From: Candidatus Omnitrophota bacterium
GTDB lineage: Bacteria > Hinthialibacterota > Hinthialibacteria > Hinthialibacterales > Hinthialibacteraceae
Reading direction: 5' to 3'
Length of the DNA: 33,654 nucleotides
Assembly: GCA_016934335.1 (NCBI GenBank)
Contig: JAFGTC010000101.1
Coordinates: forward strand, 1 to 33,654
Shown: piece by piece, positions 13,924 to 22,545 of the stretch
How the letters are laid out: each line of letters starts with the position of its first letter
Numbering within the stretch: the stretch's first letter is position 1
Notes under the pieces: model-generated
Told to the model about the DNA's origin: nothing
Database searches by the model: none
The model's input: the letters and a program-made list of their open reading frames with translations, nothing else
Translations under genes and position numbers: made by a program

Positions 13924-14370
13924 ATGATGGAATCGCAGTCTGAAATAACAACCATGCAGGAAGCCTGCCTGCTTCCCTGCTTCCGGGCGAAAATCCCGGT
14001 GAGTTTATCCTTGAACGGCAAACAGACTCCGCCTCTCGAAGCGGACGGCGAAATGATCCGATTTTCCAGCAGCCGCCTCCGCATTCGAACCGACAGCAAA
14101 ATCCCCATCCCGTCCTGCGGAGTCATCCGATTCTCACTCGATGCGGCGAACGAAGATTTCGCTCTGATCGTCGACTTTGTCCAGCGAGTCGAAATCGCCA
14201 ACAACCGCTGGTTTTGGAAAATGACGCCCAAGTATGAAATGCAGGCGGTTCTGCGCGACAATGAGGACGGCGTCAAATCCAAATACGCGCACTTCGTCAA
14301 CCGCCTGTTCTTTAACGGTCAGAGCAAAGGTTTCGAACCTTACTCGTTCAGCAAAAGCGAATTCGCATAA
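13924..14370 (+). CDS. PilZ-like domain protein (tentative)
   Basis: This 148-residue cytoplasmic protein has the strand order of a PilZ domain: F-R-A-K-I-P-V-S-L-S-L near residues 20-30, R-F-S-S-S-R-L-R-I-R-T-D, then G-V-I-R-F-S-L and A-L-I-V-D-F-V-Q-R-V-E-I, closing with W-F-W-K-M-T. PilZ domains bind cyclic di-GMP through an R-x-x-x-R and a D/N-x-S-x-x-G motif. Neither is clear here, so binding is doubtful and this may be a degenerate or atypical member. The ribosome site AGGAGGGCTGC before ATG is strong. It stands alone and converges on the exported protein at 14417-15172. Confidence 0.55.
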   Translation: MMESQSEITTMQEACLLPCFRAKIPVSLSLNGKQTPPLEADGEMIRFSSSRLRIRTDSKIPIPSCGVIRFSLDAANEDFALIVDFVQRVEIANNRWFWKMTPKYEMQAVLRDNEDGVKSKYAHFVNRLFFNGQSKGFEPYSFSKSEFA

Positions 14371-14416
14371 CCTCCGGCATTTACAAACAATTGCGCCCGA
14401 AAAGTCTCCGGCGGGT

Positions 14417-15172
14417 TCAATACCGGCTTCCCCTCCGTGCGTGCTCCATCATGGCGCGGCCTCGGCTCGAAAACATGGCGAACATATCCCACGGCGCCAC
14501 CTCGGGATTCTCCAAATAAGATAATAGAATGCTCCGCATCTCCGGCGACAAATCATCTTGAATCTTCAGCGCGGCGCCCCGAGCCTCCTGGGGATCGATT
14601 TTCATCAAGACGGCGATGGCTATCAAACGGTTTTCATGATTCTCTGGATCAAAAATCAATTGTTTCAGCGCCGGAATCGATTTTCGCCCGCATCGAACCG
14701 CAAGATGCATGAAAGGATAATCCTCCAACCGGTCTTCAATCTTTTTTTTACTAATATATCGCTCAATACAAATAGAAAATCGAAACATTTGCGGATACAT
14801 CACAATAGGCGTTGCGCATTTGATCTCCGCGGCGGCGTAGCACAACGCCGCGATTTCCATGTTGTCTTTGATTCTTTGATTTCCCGGCGGACTATTTTTT
14901 ATTTTTTCGCAAGGAAAGTTTGTCGACAGATAATCAATCAAATTTTTTTCCAACCGGGCGGGATTGATGTTGTATTCTTTATCCTCCCCGAAAAAATCCA
15001 GATAATATTGCTTTCTCGACATAAGATAGTCTTTCCTATGGGGCCCCAGCAACACCGAAATCCCTATCTCATCCTTGGCGGCGTCCCTGGGCAAGTCCGC
15101 GCCGGAAGCAGATAAAACGGATAAAACACACAGAAGGATCCATCCACAATAACGCCGACAAAAACGATGCAT
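14417..15172 (-). CDS. exported HEAT-like protein of unknown function
   Basis: A signal peptide (G-W-I-L-L-C-V-L-S-V-L-S-A-S-G-A near residues 10-25) leads a 251-residue protein. The second half is made of short helical pairs resembling HEAT repeats: F-M-H-L-A-V-R-C-G-R-K-S-I-P-A-L-K-Q-L-I, then R-L-I-A-I-A-V-L-M-K-I-D-P-Q-E-A, then M-R-S-I-L-L-S-Y-L-E-N-P. HEAT-type repeats serve protein contacts. The first part, with Y-Y-L-D-F-F-G-E-D-K, is not recognised. AAGGTG stands five bases before the start. It lies 83 bases downstream of mutM on the same strand but is unlikely to share its function. Confidence 0.65.
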   Translation of the reverse strand: MHRFCRRYCGWILLCVLSVLSASGADLPRDAAKDEIGISVLLGPHRKDYLMSRKQYYLDFFGEDKEYNINPARLEKNLIDYLSTNFPCEKIKNSPPGNQRIKDNMEIAALCYAAAEIKCATPIVMYPQMFRFSICIERYISKKKIEDRLEDYPFMHLAVRCGRKSIPALKQLIFDPENHENRLIAIAVLMKIDPQEARGAALKIQDDLSPEMRSILLSYLENPEVAPWDMFAMFSSRGRAMMEHARRGSRY

Positions 15173-15255
15173 GCTTCACCTTGATGATTTCTTCGCATTC
15201 CCTCAACGGAAACTTTTCAAAAACAAATGAGGGAGCGCGATTCTCCCGATCTCCT

Positions 15256-16080
15256 TCATGGACGAAGCGGCTGGCATTCCGGGCAAAAATGCGTGCTCCG
15301 CCCCCCGAGAATCATTCTCTGAATGACCGCCCCGCAGTTCCGGCAGGGCCGCCCCGCTTTTCGATACACACGATGCTTGTGCTGAAACTCGCCCAGCGTC
15401 CCGTCCAGTTTCTGGTAATCGTTCGTCGTCGAACCGCCCGCGGCAATGGCTTCGCGCAACACCCGCCGCATCTCGCGCCGCAGTTTCTGCGCTTCGACCG
15501 GCCTCAGACTTCTCGCCGGCCTCGCAGGATGAACGCGCGCCCGAAACAGCGATTCGTCCGCATAGATATTCCCCAAACCGGCGATCCGGCGCTGGTCCAG
15601 CAGAAAGGTTTTGATCGGCTGGCTTCGGCCGGACAACAATTCCAGAAACTCGCCCGCCGCAACATCGAAGGGATCCGCCCCCAAACTCGTCCACGGCGCA
15701 AATTCAACAAGCCCGCACTCCCGCAGGACGGCGATGTAGCCGAACCGCCGCGGATCCCACTGGCGCAGTTCCATCCCGCCGCCGTCCAGCGAAATGCGCA
15801 CATGTGTATGGAACGGCGCCTCCTCCTTCGACGTAACGCATAAAATACGGCCCGTCATGCCCAGATGATGAATCAACGCCCACTCCCCGCTCAAATGCAT
15901 CGCCAGGATCTTTCCCCGCCGCTCCACGGATTGAATGACTTGCCCGGTCAGCGATGAAATATCGCTCAGGCCGGCCCGCACGTAATCCTCCCGGCTAATC
16001 GAAATCCCGGCGATTCGCCGGCCAAGAACCCGCTTTTCCAACGCCCTCCGTATCGTCTCTACTTCTGGCAGTTCCGGCAT
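15256..16080 (-). CDS. mutM: formamidopyrimidine-DNA glycosylase
   Basis: This bifunctional base-excision repair enzyme removes 8-oxoguanine and formamidopyrimidines and then nicks the abasic site. The mature N-terminus P2-E3-L-P-E-V-E-T carries the catalytic proline and glutamate. K57 in R-R-G-K-I-L and the H2TH region with G-L-G-N-I-Y-A-D-E-S-L-F (about 168-179) are intact. The C-terminal zinc finger has C246-x2-C249 and C266-x2-C269 with R261 between, as in active enzymes. Length 274 is normal. GAGG lies five bases before the ATG. The gene is complete and looks functional. Confidence 0.97.
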   Translation of the reverse strand: MPELPEVETIRRALEKRVLGRRIAGISISREDYVRAGLSDISSLTGQVIQSVERRGKILAMHLSGEWALIHHLGMTGRILCVTSKEEAPFHTHVRISLDGGGMELRQWDPRRFGYIAVLRECGLVEFAPWTSLGADPFDVAAGEFLELLSGRSQPIKTFLLDQRRIAGLGNIYADESLFRARVHPARPARSLRPVEAQKLRREMRRVLREAIAAGGSTTNDYQKLDGTLGEFQHKHRVYRKAGRPCRNCGAVIQRMILGGRSTHFCPECQPLRP

Positions 16081-16484
16081 GTCGTCCTCGAAAAATCGCC
16101 TTTGTTATTCATCACGCTCCGACTGGAGCGAGTCGCTGAATCAATTGCGCCACTAACCGGAGAAAAACGCCTGATCCGCATTCGCTTTCTCGCGCCCATC
16201 CAGCCGAACGACTTCCCGCCGGCCGAACCGGAAATGGATCCACGTCCGTGCGGATCTCCAAGCCAGCCCTTTCCCTGTTCGATAACTAAACATCCGGTAT
16301 GATTGTGATAAAAAGAAGATCCGCGGGCAAGGTCGTTTTACTTTGCCTTGACTCTCACGTGAAAGCGGAGAGAATGAGGGAACGATCAGCATGGCTTCGA
16401 CTTATGCGGGATGGGCATTGTGCATCCGTCTTGTTTGCGCATGGATAAATCAGGCAGGAAAAAAATTACGAATCAGGTCTTTGT
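16081..16484. other. intergenic region between divergent genes
   Basis: No gene was found in this 404-base gap. It separates mutM (leftward) from the polyprenyl synthase (rightward) and must carry both promoters. A TTGACT sequence lies near 16347, but no matching -10 at the right spacing was convincing. The short frames here show no ribosome site or recognisable product. Confidence 0.4.
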
Positions 16485-17579
16485 ATGGAATCCACTAGCT
16501 CCGTTTTTGTTGATGAGCGCACCGCCGCTTTGGATTTAAAACTCGAGTCGATTTTTCAACCGGTCGCTGACGAACTCGAATTAACCAAGTCGCTCTATAA
16601 GAAAACCGTACTCCAAACGGCGGAAAGGAACTATATCCACCGTTTATTGAGCGGCGAAGAAGAATCCTACATCCCCCAAGAATACCGCGTCGAAATAGCC
16701 GATAAAGTCGCCACACATCTCCTGCAAAGCCAAGGCAAATGGATTCGAGCCGCCATCGTACTCCTGAGCGCCAAATCGTGCGGCGTCTCTTCGGAGGCCG
16801 CCCGCCAACTGGCCGTGGCGGTCGAGTCGGTCCACCTCGCCACTCTGGTGCACGACGACATCATCGATCAGGCGGCCATGCGCCGCGGCGTCGAATCCGT
16901 CCAGGCCGTCTGGGGCAACTCCGTCGCGGTTCTTATCGGCGACTTCCTCCTCTCCAAAGCCTTCAAACTCCTCCTGGCCAGCGCCTCCGTCCACGCCCAG
17001 AAACTTCTGACACACGCCACCGGCCAAATGTGCCTGGGCGAAATCAAGCAGTTGCGGTCCTCCGGACGCGACGGCATGGCCGAACAAGATTATCTGGAAA
17101 TGATCGAAAACAAGACCGCCTCCCTCATGGCCGCCGCCGCCGCCTCGGGCGGGCGCCTGGGCGACATATCCACCCGATCCGTCGAATGCCTGCACGCCTA
17201 TGGACATTCCGTCGGTATGGCCTTCCAAATCGCCGACGACATCTTGGATTACACCGCCTCCTCCATAACCCTGGGCAAAGAGAAAGGGGGCGATTTGCGC
17301 AATGGAAAAGCCACCCTGCCCCTCATCCATCTTTTCCAAAACGACGGCAAAAACGTCCACTCCATCCTCTCCAGCCCCATCTCCGACGAGCAGAAAATCC
17401 AGGCCATGCTGGCGCTCATGAAAGAGATGGGATCAATCGACTACGCCTACAAAGTCGGACGCCGCTACGGAGAACGGGCCAAGGAAAACCTCAAAACGAT
17501 CGAAAGAGAAATCGGCGCCTCCGATTCCCTGAACTCGCTTTATGCTCTCGTGGATTTCGTGCTGACGCGCAAGCGTTGA
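16485..17579 (+). CDS. long-chain polyprenyl diphosphate synthase
   Basis: A trans-isoprenyl diphosphate synthase of the IspB/HepT class, it extends farnesyl or geranylgeranyl diphosphate with isopentenyl units, normally to make the quinone side chain. The first aspartate-rich motif is D124-D-I-I-D128 and the second D251-D-I-L-D255, both complete. G-K-W-I-R (84-88) supplies the substrate-binding K and R, followed later by E-N-K-T-A-S-L and G-K-E-K-G-G-D-L-R-N-G-K. The product is 364 residues, longer than the usual 320-330, with an N-terminal extension of about 35. Only a weak AGG lies before the ATG. Chain length cannot be predicted reliably by eye. Confidence 0.93.
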   Translation: MESTSSVFVDERTAALDLKLESIFQPVADELELTKSLYKKTVLQTAERNYIHRLLSGEEESYIPQEYRVEIADKVATHLLQSQGKWIRAAIVLLSAKSCGVSSEAARQLAVAVESVHLATLVHDDIIDQAAMRRGVESVQAVWGNSVAVLIGDFLLSKAFKLLLASASVHAQKLLTHATGQMCLGEIKQLRSSGRDGMAEQDYLEMIENKTASLMAAAAASGGRLGDISTRSVECLHAYGHSVGMAFQIADDILDYTASSITLGKEKGGDLRNGKATLPLIHLFQNDGKNVHSILSSPISDEQKIQAMLALMKEMGSIDYAYKVGRRYGERAKENLKTIEREIGASDSLNSLYALVDFVLTRKR

Positions 17580-17681
17580 ATCAATCCCCCCGCCTCCTCT
17601 CGGCGATCAAATCAGGGAGACGACCGGCTGCTGCGCACATTCTGCATCAATCTTATTCGCATTTCCAATCTTATTCACAAC

Positions 17682-18512
17682 TCACTGCCTCCAGAAATAT
17701 TGAAACAATAATAAATCCAGCGAATCGACGCTTCCATCGGCGTTGATGTCGGCGTTCGACCGCAATTCAGGCGGAACAGTGGGAATCGGAGTCGGCGTGG
17801 GAATGGGCGAGGGCGTCGGAGTCGGCGTGGGCGTGCCGGCGGGCGTAAAGGTCGGCGAAGGCGTCGGCGTTCCCTCGATGACGTAAACAATATCGCGCAT
17901 ATCGATGATATGCCACGGCGCATCCGCATCGCGCTGGCTGTTCTGAAGAGAATCGGACGCCGTATAGACCAAAAAATGATTTCGCAGGATCACCTCGAAT
18001 CCGGATCGCGTCTCTCCGGGAACCGGCGTGGCGCTTCGCGCCGGGATATCCAGATTCAACCGCTGCCCGGTCGCGAAATGAAACATTCGCATAACGACGC
18101 TTTCTGCATTGTCGCCGTTGATATCCCGCAGCGAATCGGTCTCGTCATGCAGAAATATCATATAACGCCCGTCCTGCGGCATAATGACGGATCCGCTTAC
18201 GCCGTCTTCGCCGGTATCGAACAATTCCTCGACGCCCGGCGCCCACATGTATAAACGCTTATTTTTCTCATACCCTTCCGCGTCCGAAAACACCATGCAC
18301 TCGTCGGACTCCGCCTCCAGGCGCACATTCACAATCCGCTGCATCTCCAACTCGAATCGCTTCAACGGCGTCGGGGTTTTTCTCAATTTATAAGATTCAT
18401 CCAGATTTATCGATGTCGGACGCGGGGTAAGATTCTGCGCATCCGCCGAGACGGCCGCCAGAAATAACATGGCGGCTGCGTTCCACCCAAATAAGAAGCG
18501 CCAGGAAAACAT
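17682..18512 (-). CDS. secreted protein with P/T-rich linker and dockerin-like tail
   Basis: The ATG at 18512 is chosen because it gives a clean signal peptide (F-L-F-G-W-N-A-A-A-M-L-F-L-A-A-V-S-A-D-A); earlier in-frame starts add about 50 unrelated residues. The 276-residue product has a beta-rich body (C-M-V-F-S-D-A-E-G-Y; R-Y-M-I-F-L-H-D-E-T; H-F-L-V-Y-T-A-S-D-S), like a propeller fragment. A linker of repeated T-P-T-P units follows, and the end is N-A-D-I-N-A-D-G-S-V-D-S-L-D-L-L. That end is one calcium-binding repeat of a type I dockerin; full dockerins have two, so this is a half-dockerin or simple EF-hand tail. It is probably surface-attached or secreted. Confidence 0.7.
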   Translation of the reverse strand: MFSWRFLFGWNAAAMLFLAAVSADAQNLTPRPTSINLDESYKLRKTPTPLKRFELEMQRIVNVRLEAESDECMVFSDAEGYEKNKRLYMWAPGVEELFDTGEDGVSGSVIMPQDGRYMIFLHDETDSLRDINGDNAESVVMRMFHFATGQRLNLDIPARSATPVPGETRSGFEVILRNHFLVYTASDSLQNSQRDADAPWHIIDMRDIVYVIEGTPTPSPTFTPAGTPTPTPTPSPIPTPTPIPTVPPELRSNADINADGSVDSLDLLLFQYFWRQ

Positions 18513-18590
18513 TTTTTGTATAATGGCATTAGGAAACACGATCCAAACCTTTCGCAAATGAACGTTGCAGTATTGTAGCATCGAGCCATA

Positions 18591-18634
18591 GTTTCCCAAT
18601 CGGAATAAAATAGTTTCCCAATCGGAATAAAATA
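18591..18634. repeat. exact 22-bp tandem duplication upstream of a secreted-protein gene
   Basis: GTTTCCCAATCGGAATAAAATA occurs twice back to back (18591-18612 and 18613-18634). It lies about 80-120 bases before the start of the leftward secreted-protein gene, where its promoter should be. Read on the minus strand, each unit contains TATTTTAT. The perfect identity suggests a recent slippage duplication that could alter promoter strength. Confidence 0.85.
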
Positions 18635-18781
18635 GATTTGAAATGAATCCATCAGAATACCCCCAATACAATCACGAATAATGGATTCGGCCGGCCCCGC
18701 ATATCGACCGTTGCCCCGCCCCGATTGAATGGCAAAATAAAGATGATTGCAAAGCATCCTCCACGATTTCATGCCCCGGCT

Positions 18782-19645
18782 TCATGGACGTTCTTGTTCA
18801 TTCAGCGACCAGTCGAAATCCAGGTAGGCGACGCGGTATTGATACGAACGAAGCGCCTTGCTGCGCTCTTCGCCGGCGTAATCCGCAAGAAAACGAATCA
18901 CCGCACGCTGCTTCCTCGATCTCACTTCCGGCTGATTCGAATCGTCATACTTCGCGATAAAATCCTCTCCATGCCAATCGAAAATCTCCGAAAGATAAAT
19001 CACCTTTGCATTGAAATCGATGTGGAATTTACCTGGATCGCCAAGCATGGCTCTCACCTGATCGTCCAATTGGCCGTCAAGCCCGTCTCCCGTGAAGGGC
19101 GCCCTCCGCAGCGGCGGACCTCCGACCGCTGCGCATGCCAGGGCCGAATGAACGCGCGCCTCGCCAAACTCTTTGCGAATAACCTCGTCCTTGATCTCCT
19201 TCAGCGTCGTCATCCTTCCCATGACGGTAAACTGTATTTCGTCCCACCCTCCGGAAATTTGGCGTATGCTGTTTCTCGGAAACCGCAGCGACGCGAAGAA
19301 GGACGCTCTGATCGGGTAATGATCGATCACCGCCTTCAAAACCAGCGCGTTATAAGCGTTGATCCAAAACGCCAGGCGATCCGCCTCCCCCCACTCTTCA
19401 AATCGCGATCGATCCAGTTCGGCTATGTCGCCGGCAAATTCATCCAGTGCGCCGCGATCCGCCTTCAATCCCGCATAATCGACCCGCCCGCGACCGTCGA
19501 CGAAGCGGGACAAAACCGATGCATAGCCCGAATACCCGAAATCGATTGCGTCGTCTTCCCCTGCCAGACTCCACAATCCGCCCCCCGCCGCCGTCCGGAG
19601 CAGAAAAAAACAACCGATGATCCAGAAAATCGTCTTGATCTTCAT
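18782..19645 (-). CDS. exported DUF547 protein
   Basis: A signal peptide (F-W-I-I-G-C-F-F-L-L-R-T-A-A-G) precedes a DUF547 domain of about 220 residues. Family marks include A-F-W-I-N-A-Y-N-A-L-V-L-K near residue 92, T-L-K-E-I-K-D-E-V-I-R, V-H-S-A-L-A-C-A-A, and I-Y-L-S-E-I-F-D-W. DUF547 proteins are widespread and often exported, and their activity is not established. A notable change is that the usual second Cys of the C-A-S-x-x-C-P-P-L block is Gly here (A-V-G-G-P-P-L). GAGG five bases before the ATG supports the start. It stands alone between two intergenic regions. Confidence 0.85.
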   Translation of the reverse strand: MKIKTIFWIIGCFFLLRTAAGGGLWSLAGEDDAIDFGYSGYASVLSRFVDGRGRVDYAGLKADRGALDEFAGDIAELDRSRFEEWGEADRLAFWINAYNALVLKAVIDHYPIRASFFASLRFPRNSIRQISGGWDEIQFTVMGRMTTLKEIKDEVIRKEFGEARVHSALACAAVGGPPLRRAPFTGDGLDGQLDDQVRAMLGDPGKFHIDFNAKVIYLSEIFDWHGEDFIAKYDDSNQPEVRSRKQRAVIRFLADYAGEERSKALRSYQYRVAYLDFDWSLNEQERP

Positions 19646-20029
19646 TCCATCCTCGCCGGTATTTTGCGATCGCCATTCAAAACATACCCCTCCGCCCCCA
19701 ATTCAATCGATCGATCACAGATGGGGATCATTGTACCCGTGATTCAACGCCGTGCAAAACGGATATGAATCGAAGCGTATAAATTGTCGCATAAATCGGT
19801 TTTTCGCTCCTTGTGTTTTTTGACATGTATTAATAGGATTATGAAAAAACGACTATGACAGCATTGGGAAACCCTCTGTCACGATCGATTTTTGGCCTAT
19901 AATCTCCGCTTTCAGAGAGATTGAATCATAAGATGGAATCAAATCGGCAAAGGCGCACCTTCAGCTTCCCTGCGGATAACGGCGCGTCTGATCGACATGG
20001 CTTGCAAAATCAAAGAAAGGTGATCCAAC
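19646..20029. other. intergenic region between divergent genes
   Basis: No gene was found in this 384-base gap between the DUF547 gene and the antiporter-like gene. It has a TTGACA at 19820-19825, but no -10 at normal spacing. Other frames here are shadows without ribosome sites. Confidence 0.4.
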
Positions 20030-21568
20030 ATGAAACGGCTTTTCTCGACGTTAACCATCTGCCTCGTCCTTGGATGGATGTGCGCGGCTCCCTATGCATC
20101 GGCGCTCGATGCTCCGGCCGATCCCATTTTGATTGCCCAGGACGGCGGCGCCAGCGAAACAGCGCCCCCGCCGGAAAGCGAACACGCCGCCCAAGCGCAC
20201 GCCGAAGACGCCCACGGTTCTCATCCCAGCCTGGGAGAAAACCTTCCTCTCTGGTCCTGTATTCCATTCGTCGGCATTCTTCTTTCCATCGCCTTTTTCC
20301 CTCTCTTTGCGCCCCATTTCTGGCATCATCATTTCCCCAAAATCTCCTTTTTATGGGCGCTCGCTCTCGCCATCCCTTTTCTGTTCGTCTACAAGGCGGA
20401 TGCGGTTTATGAAATCCTGCATATTTATATTTTAGACTACATTCCTTTCATCATCCTGCTCTGGTCGCTTTATACCATCTCCGGCGGCATTCTTCTCCGC
20501 GGCTCCCTGGTCGGAACCCCGATGCTCAACACCGGCATGATATTCATCGGCGCGTTTTTAGCTTCCTGGATGGGAACCACCGGCGCAGCCATGCTCTTGA
20601 TTCGCCCCTTCCTCCGAGCCAACAAACACCGCAAAAACCGTACCTTCATGGTGGTCTTCTTCATCTTTCTGGTCGCCAACATCGGCGGCTCATTGACGCC
20701 TCTGGGCGATCCGCCCCTCTTCCTGGGATTCCTCCACGGCGTCCCCTTCTTCTGGACCTTCAAACTGCTGCCTCATATGCTGGCCTGCTCCGCCGTGTTA
20801 TTGGTTCTTTACTTCATCGTTGACTGGATCATGTATCAAAAAGAAGAAAACCGGCCCGTCATCGAAGAAAAACAGCCTCTGCGCATCCTGGGATCTTATA
20901 ATTTCCTCTTCCTGGCGGGCGTCGTAGGCGCCGTGCTGATGAGCGGTCTGGCGGATATGGGCCACCTTATGGTTTGGAAAGTCCATGTGACCGTCCAAGA
21001 CCTCCTGCGCAACGTCATCCTGGTTGTGTTAGGAATCGTCTCCTTGAAAGTCACACCCCGAGCCCTGCGCCAGGAAAACGAATTCACCTGGTTTCCCATC
21101 GCTGAAGTCGCCTACCTGTTCGCCGGAATCTTCATGACCATGATCCCCTGCCTGGCCATTCTCAAAGCCGGCGAGCACGGCGCGGCCGCCTCGCTGGTCA
21201 GCGCCGTCAACACTCCCCTGCACTATTTCTGGATCACCGGTCTGCTCTCCAGCTTCCTCGACAACGCCCCCACCTACCTGACCTTCTTCACCAGCGTTCT
21301 GGGCAAGTTCTATCCCGGCATGGCGGAGCCCGAAGCGGTCGCCGCTCTGATCAAGGATCACCCCATCTTCCTCGAAGCCATTTCCGCCGGCGCCGTCTTC
21401 TTCGGCGCCATGACCTACATCGGCAACGCCCCTAACTTTATGGTGCGCTCGATCGCCGAAGAGGCCGGCATCCCTATGCCCAGCTTCTTTGGCTACATAT
21501 TCAAATATTCGCTTCTCATTCTGGCGCCGGTCTTCGTTCTGGTCACTTTCATTTTCTTCCTCGTTTAA
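20030..21568 (+). CDS. sodium:proton antiporter-like ion transporter
   Basis: This 512-residue carrier belongs to the ion transporter superfamily (CitMHS/NhaD-like), of the kind usually labelled sodium:proton antiporter. The N-terminus looks like a cleavable signal (L-T-I-C-L-V-L-G-W-M-C-A-A-P-Y-A-S-A), followed by a His/Glu-rich stretch of about 25 residues (E-S-E-H-A-A-Q-A-H-A-E-D-A-H-G-S-H) outside the membrane. Ten or more membrane helices follow. Conserved re-entrant motifs are S-W-M-G-T-T-G-A-A-M-L, G-G-S-L-T-P-L-G-D-P-P-L-F, S-S-F-L-D-N-A-P-T-Y and M-T-Y-I-G-N-A-P-N-F. AGGTGA lies six bases before the ATG. The transported ion is inferred from family only. Confidence 0.88.
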   Translation: MKRLFSTLTICLVLGWMCAAPYASALDAPADPILIAQDGGASETAPPPESEHAAQAHAEDAHGSHPSLGENLPLWSCIPFVGILLSIAFFPLFAPHFWHHHFPKISFLWALALAIPFLFVYKADAVYEILHIYILDYIPFIILLWSLYTISGGILLRGSLVGTPMLNTGMIFIGAFLASWMGTTGAAMLLIRPFLRANKHRKNRTFMVVFFIFLVANIGGSLTPLGDPPLFLGFLHGVPFFWTFKLLPHMLACSAVLLVLYFIVDWIMYQKEENRPVIEEKQPLRILGSYNFLFLAGVVGAVLMSGLADMGHLMVWKVHVTVQDLLRNVILVVLGIVSLKVTPRALRQENEFTWFPIAEVAYLFAGIFMTMIPCLAILKAGEHGAAASLVSAVNTPLHYFWITGLLSSFLDNAPTYLTFFTSVLGKFYPGMAEPEAVAALIKDHPIFLEAISAGAVFFGAMTYIGNAPNFMVRSIAEEAGIPMPSFFGYIFKYSLLILAPVFVLVTFIFFLV

Positions 21569-21602
21569 CAGAATCGGCGCGAATTGAACCGAAGCAAATC
21601 CC

Positions 21603-21630
21603 GGGGCATGGCCGTCCACCATGCCCCTTT
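21603..21630 (+). terminator. terminator after the antiporter-like gene
   Basis: GGGGCATGG (21603-21611) pairs with CCATGCCCC (21619-21627) around a seven-base loop, followed by TTT and a pyrimidine-rich run. It lies 35 bases after the stop. The short T run makes it a moderate candidate. Confidence 0.6.
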
Positions 21631-21750
21631 CCTATCTTCTCCGCATTGGATCTCGCAGCCCGATTCCCGGCTGTTCCATTGACAACGCCTTCCAATTAAA
21701 CGCATACTCATCAAAAAGATCACCCAAAAAACGAAAGGAGGAGAGAACTC

Positions 21751-22413
21751 ATGGCTCAGGTCGCAGTTGTTCTTTCCGGATGCGGCGTTTACGACGGCGC
21801 GGAAATTCACGAAGCGGTGCTCACTTTGCTTTATTTGGACAAGGCCGGCGCGCAGGTTCAATGCTTCGCTCCCGACAAGCCCCAGGCGCATGTCGTCAAT
21901 CATTTGACCGGACAGCCCGCCCCGGAGGAAAGCCGGAACGTGCTGGTTGAATCGGCCCGCATCGCTCGCGGCGAAATCAAGCCTCTATCCGAACTGAATA
22001 TGGATTTCTTCGACGCGGTCATCTTCCCCGGCGGCTTTGGAGCGGCCAAAAATCTTTGCACGTTCGCCTCCGACGGCGGCGACTGTCAAATCGAACCGGA
22101 CGCTCAGCGCGTCATTGAAGAAGCCGTGGAGGAAGGCAAGGTGATCGGCGCGATCTGCATCGCCCCCGCTCTCGTCGCCCGCGCTTTGAAAGGCAAAGAG
22201 CGAAAGCCGATTGTAACCATCGGAACCGACGCCGCCGCCGCCGGCGCCTTGCGCGCCATGGGGTCGGAAAACCTCCCCAAATCCGTCAACGAAATCGCCG
22301 TCGACGAAAAAAACAAAATCGTCACCACCCCCGCTTACATGCTCGGCCCCTCGATCTCCCACGTCTCCCTGGGAATCGAAAAACTGGTCGCCCAAGTGCT
22401 GTCCATGATCTGA
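21751..22413 (+). CDS. elbB: ElbB-type glyoxalase / isoprenoid biosynthesis protein
   Basis: This DJ-1/PfpI-fold protein of 220 residues is close in length to E. coli ElbB (217). The start V-A-V-V-L-S-G-C-G-V-Y-D-G-A-E-I-H-E is characteristic, as are F-P-G-G-F-G-A-A-K-N-L-C (92-103) and the nucleophile C136 in G-A-I-C-I-A-P-A. The end has V-T-T-P-A-Y-M-L-G and I-E-K-L-V. ElbB has glyoxalase III-type activity in vitro and was linked to isoprenoid synthesis; its in vivo role is unsettled. GGAGGAGAGAACTC before the ATG is a strong ribosome site. The polyprenyl synthase about 4 kb upstream is the only other isoprenoid gene here. Confidence 0.94.
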   Translation: MAQVAVVLSGCGVYDGAEIHEAVLTLLYLDKAGAQVQCFAPDKPQAHVVNHLTGQPAPEESRNVLVESARIARGEIKPLSELNMDFFDAVIFPGGFGAAKNLCTFASDGGDCQIEPDAQRVIEEAVEEGKVIGAICIAPALVARALKGKERKPIVTIGTDAAAAGALRAMGSENLPKSVNEIAVDEKNKIVTTPAYMLGPSISHVSLGIEKLVAQVLSMI

Positions 22414-22430
22414 GTTCGCACTCAATAAAT

Positions 22431-22488
22431 CGCGACGGCCGGGGCGATCGTCTGCCTTCTTTCCCAGACGACGCCCCGAGCCGTCGCG
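22431..22488. terminator. long GC-rich hairpin between convergent genes
   Basis: The arms 22431-22454 and 22465-22488 pair over 23 bp with one bulged base on each side, around the loop CCTTCTTTCC. It sits 17 bases after elbB and 57 bases after the end of the leftward 817-codon gene. There is no T run on either side, so it may act as a transcript-end stabiliser or factor-assisted terminator in both directions. Confidence 0.6.
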
Positions 22489-22545
22489 TCTCGCGGGGCT
22501 TGGTTGGCTGTTATTCTAAAACACTGTCGATTTCCAATCTTATCA

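Noticed and set aside
13785..14300. Leftward frame antisense to the PilZ-like gene
   Set aside because: No ribosome site or recognisable domain; the plus-strand gene has AGGAGG and a plausible fold.
16644..17360. Gly-rich leftward frame across the polyprenyl synthase gene
   Set aside because: Antisense shadow of a gene with both aspartate-rich motifs intact.
17760..17880. CRISPR-like GC-rich repeats
   Set aside because: The short GGCGT-type repeats encode the Thr/Pro linker of the secreted protein and have no spacer structure.
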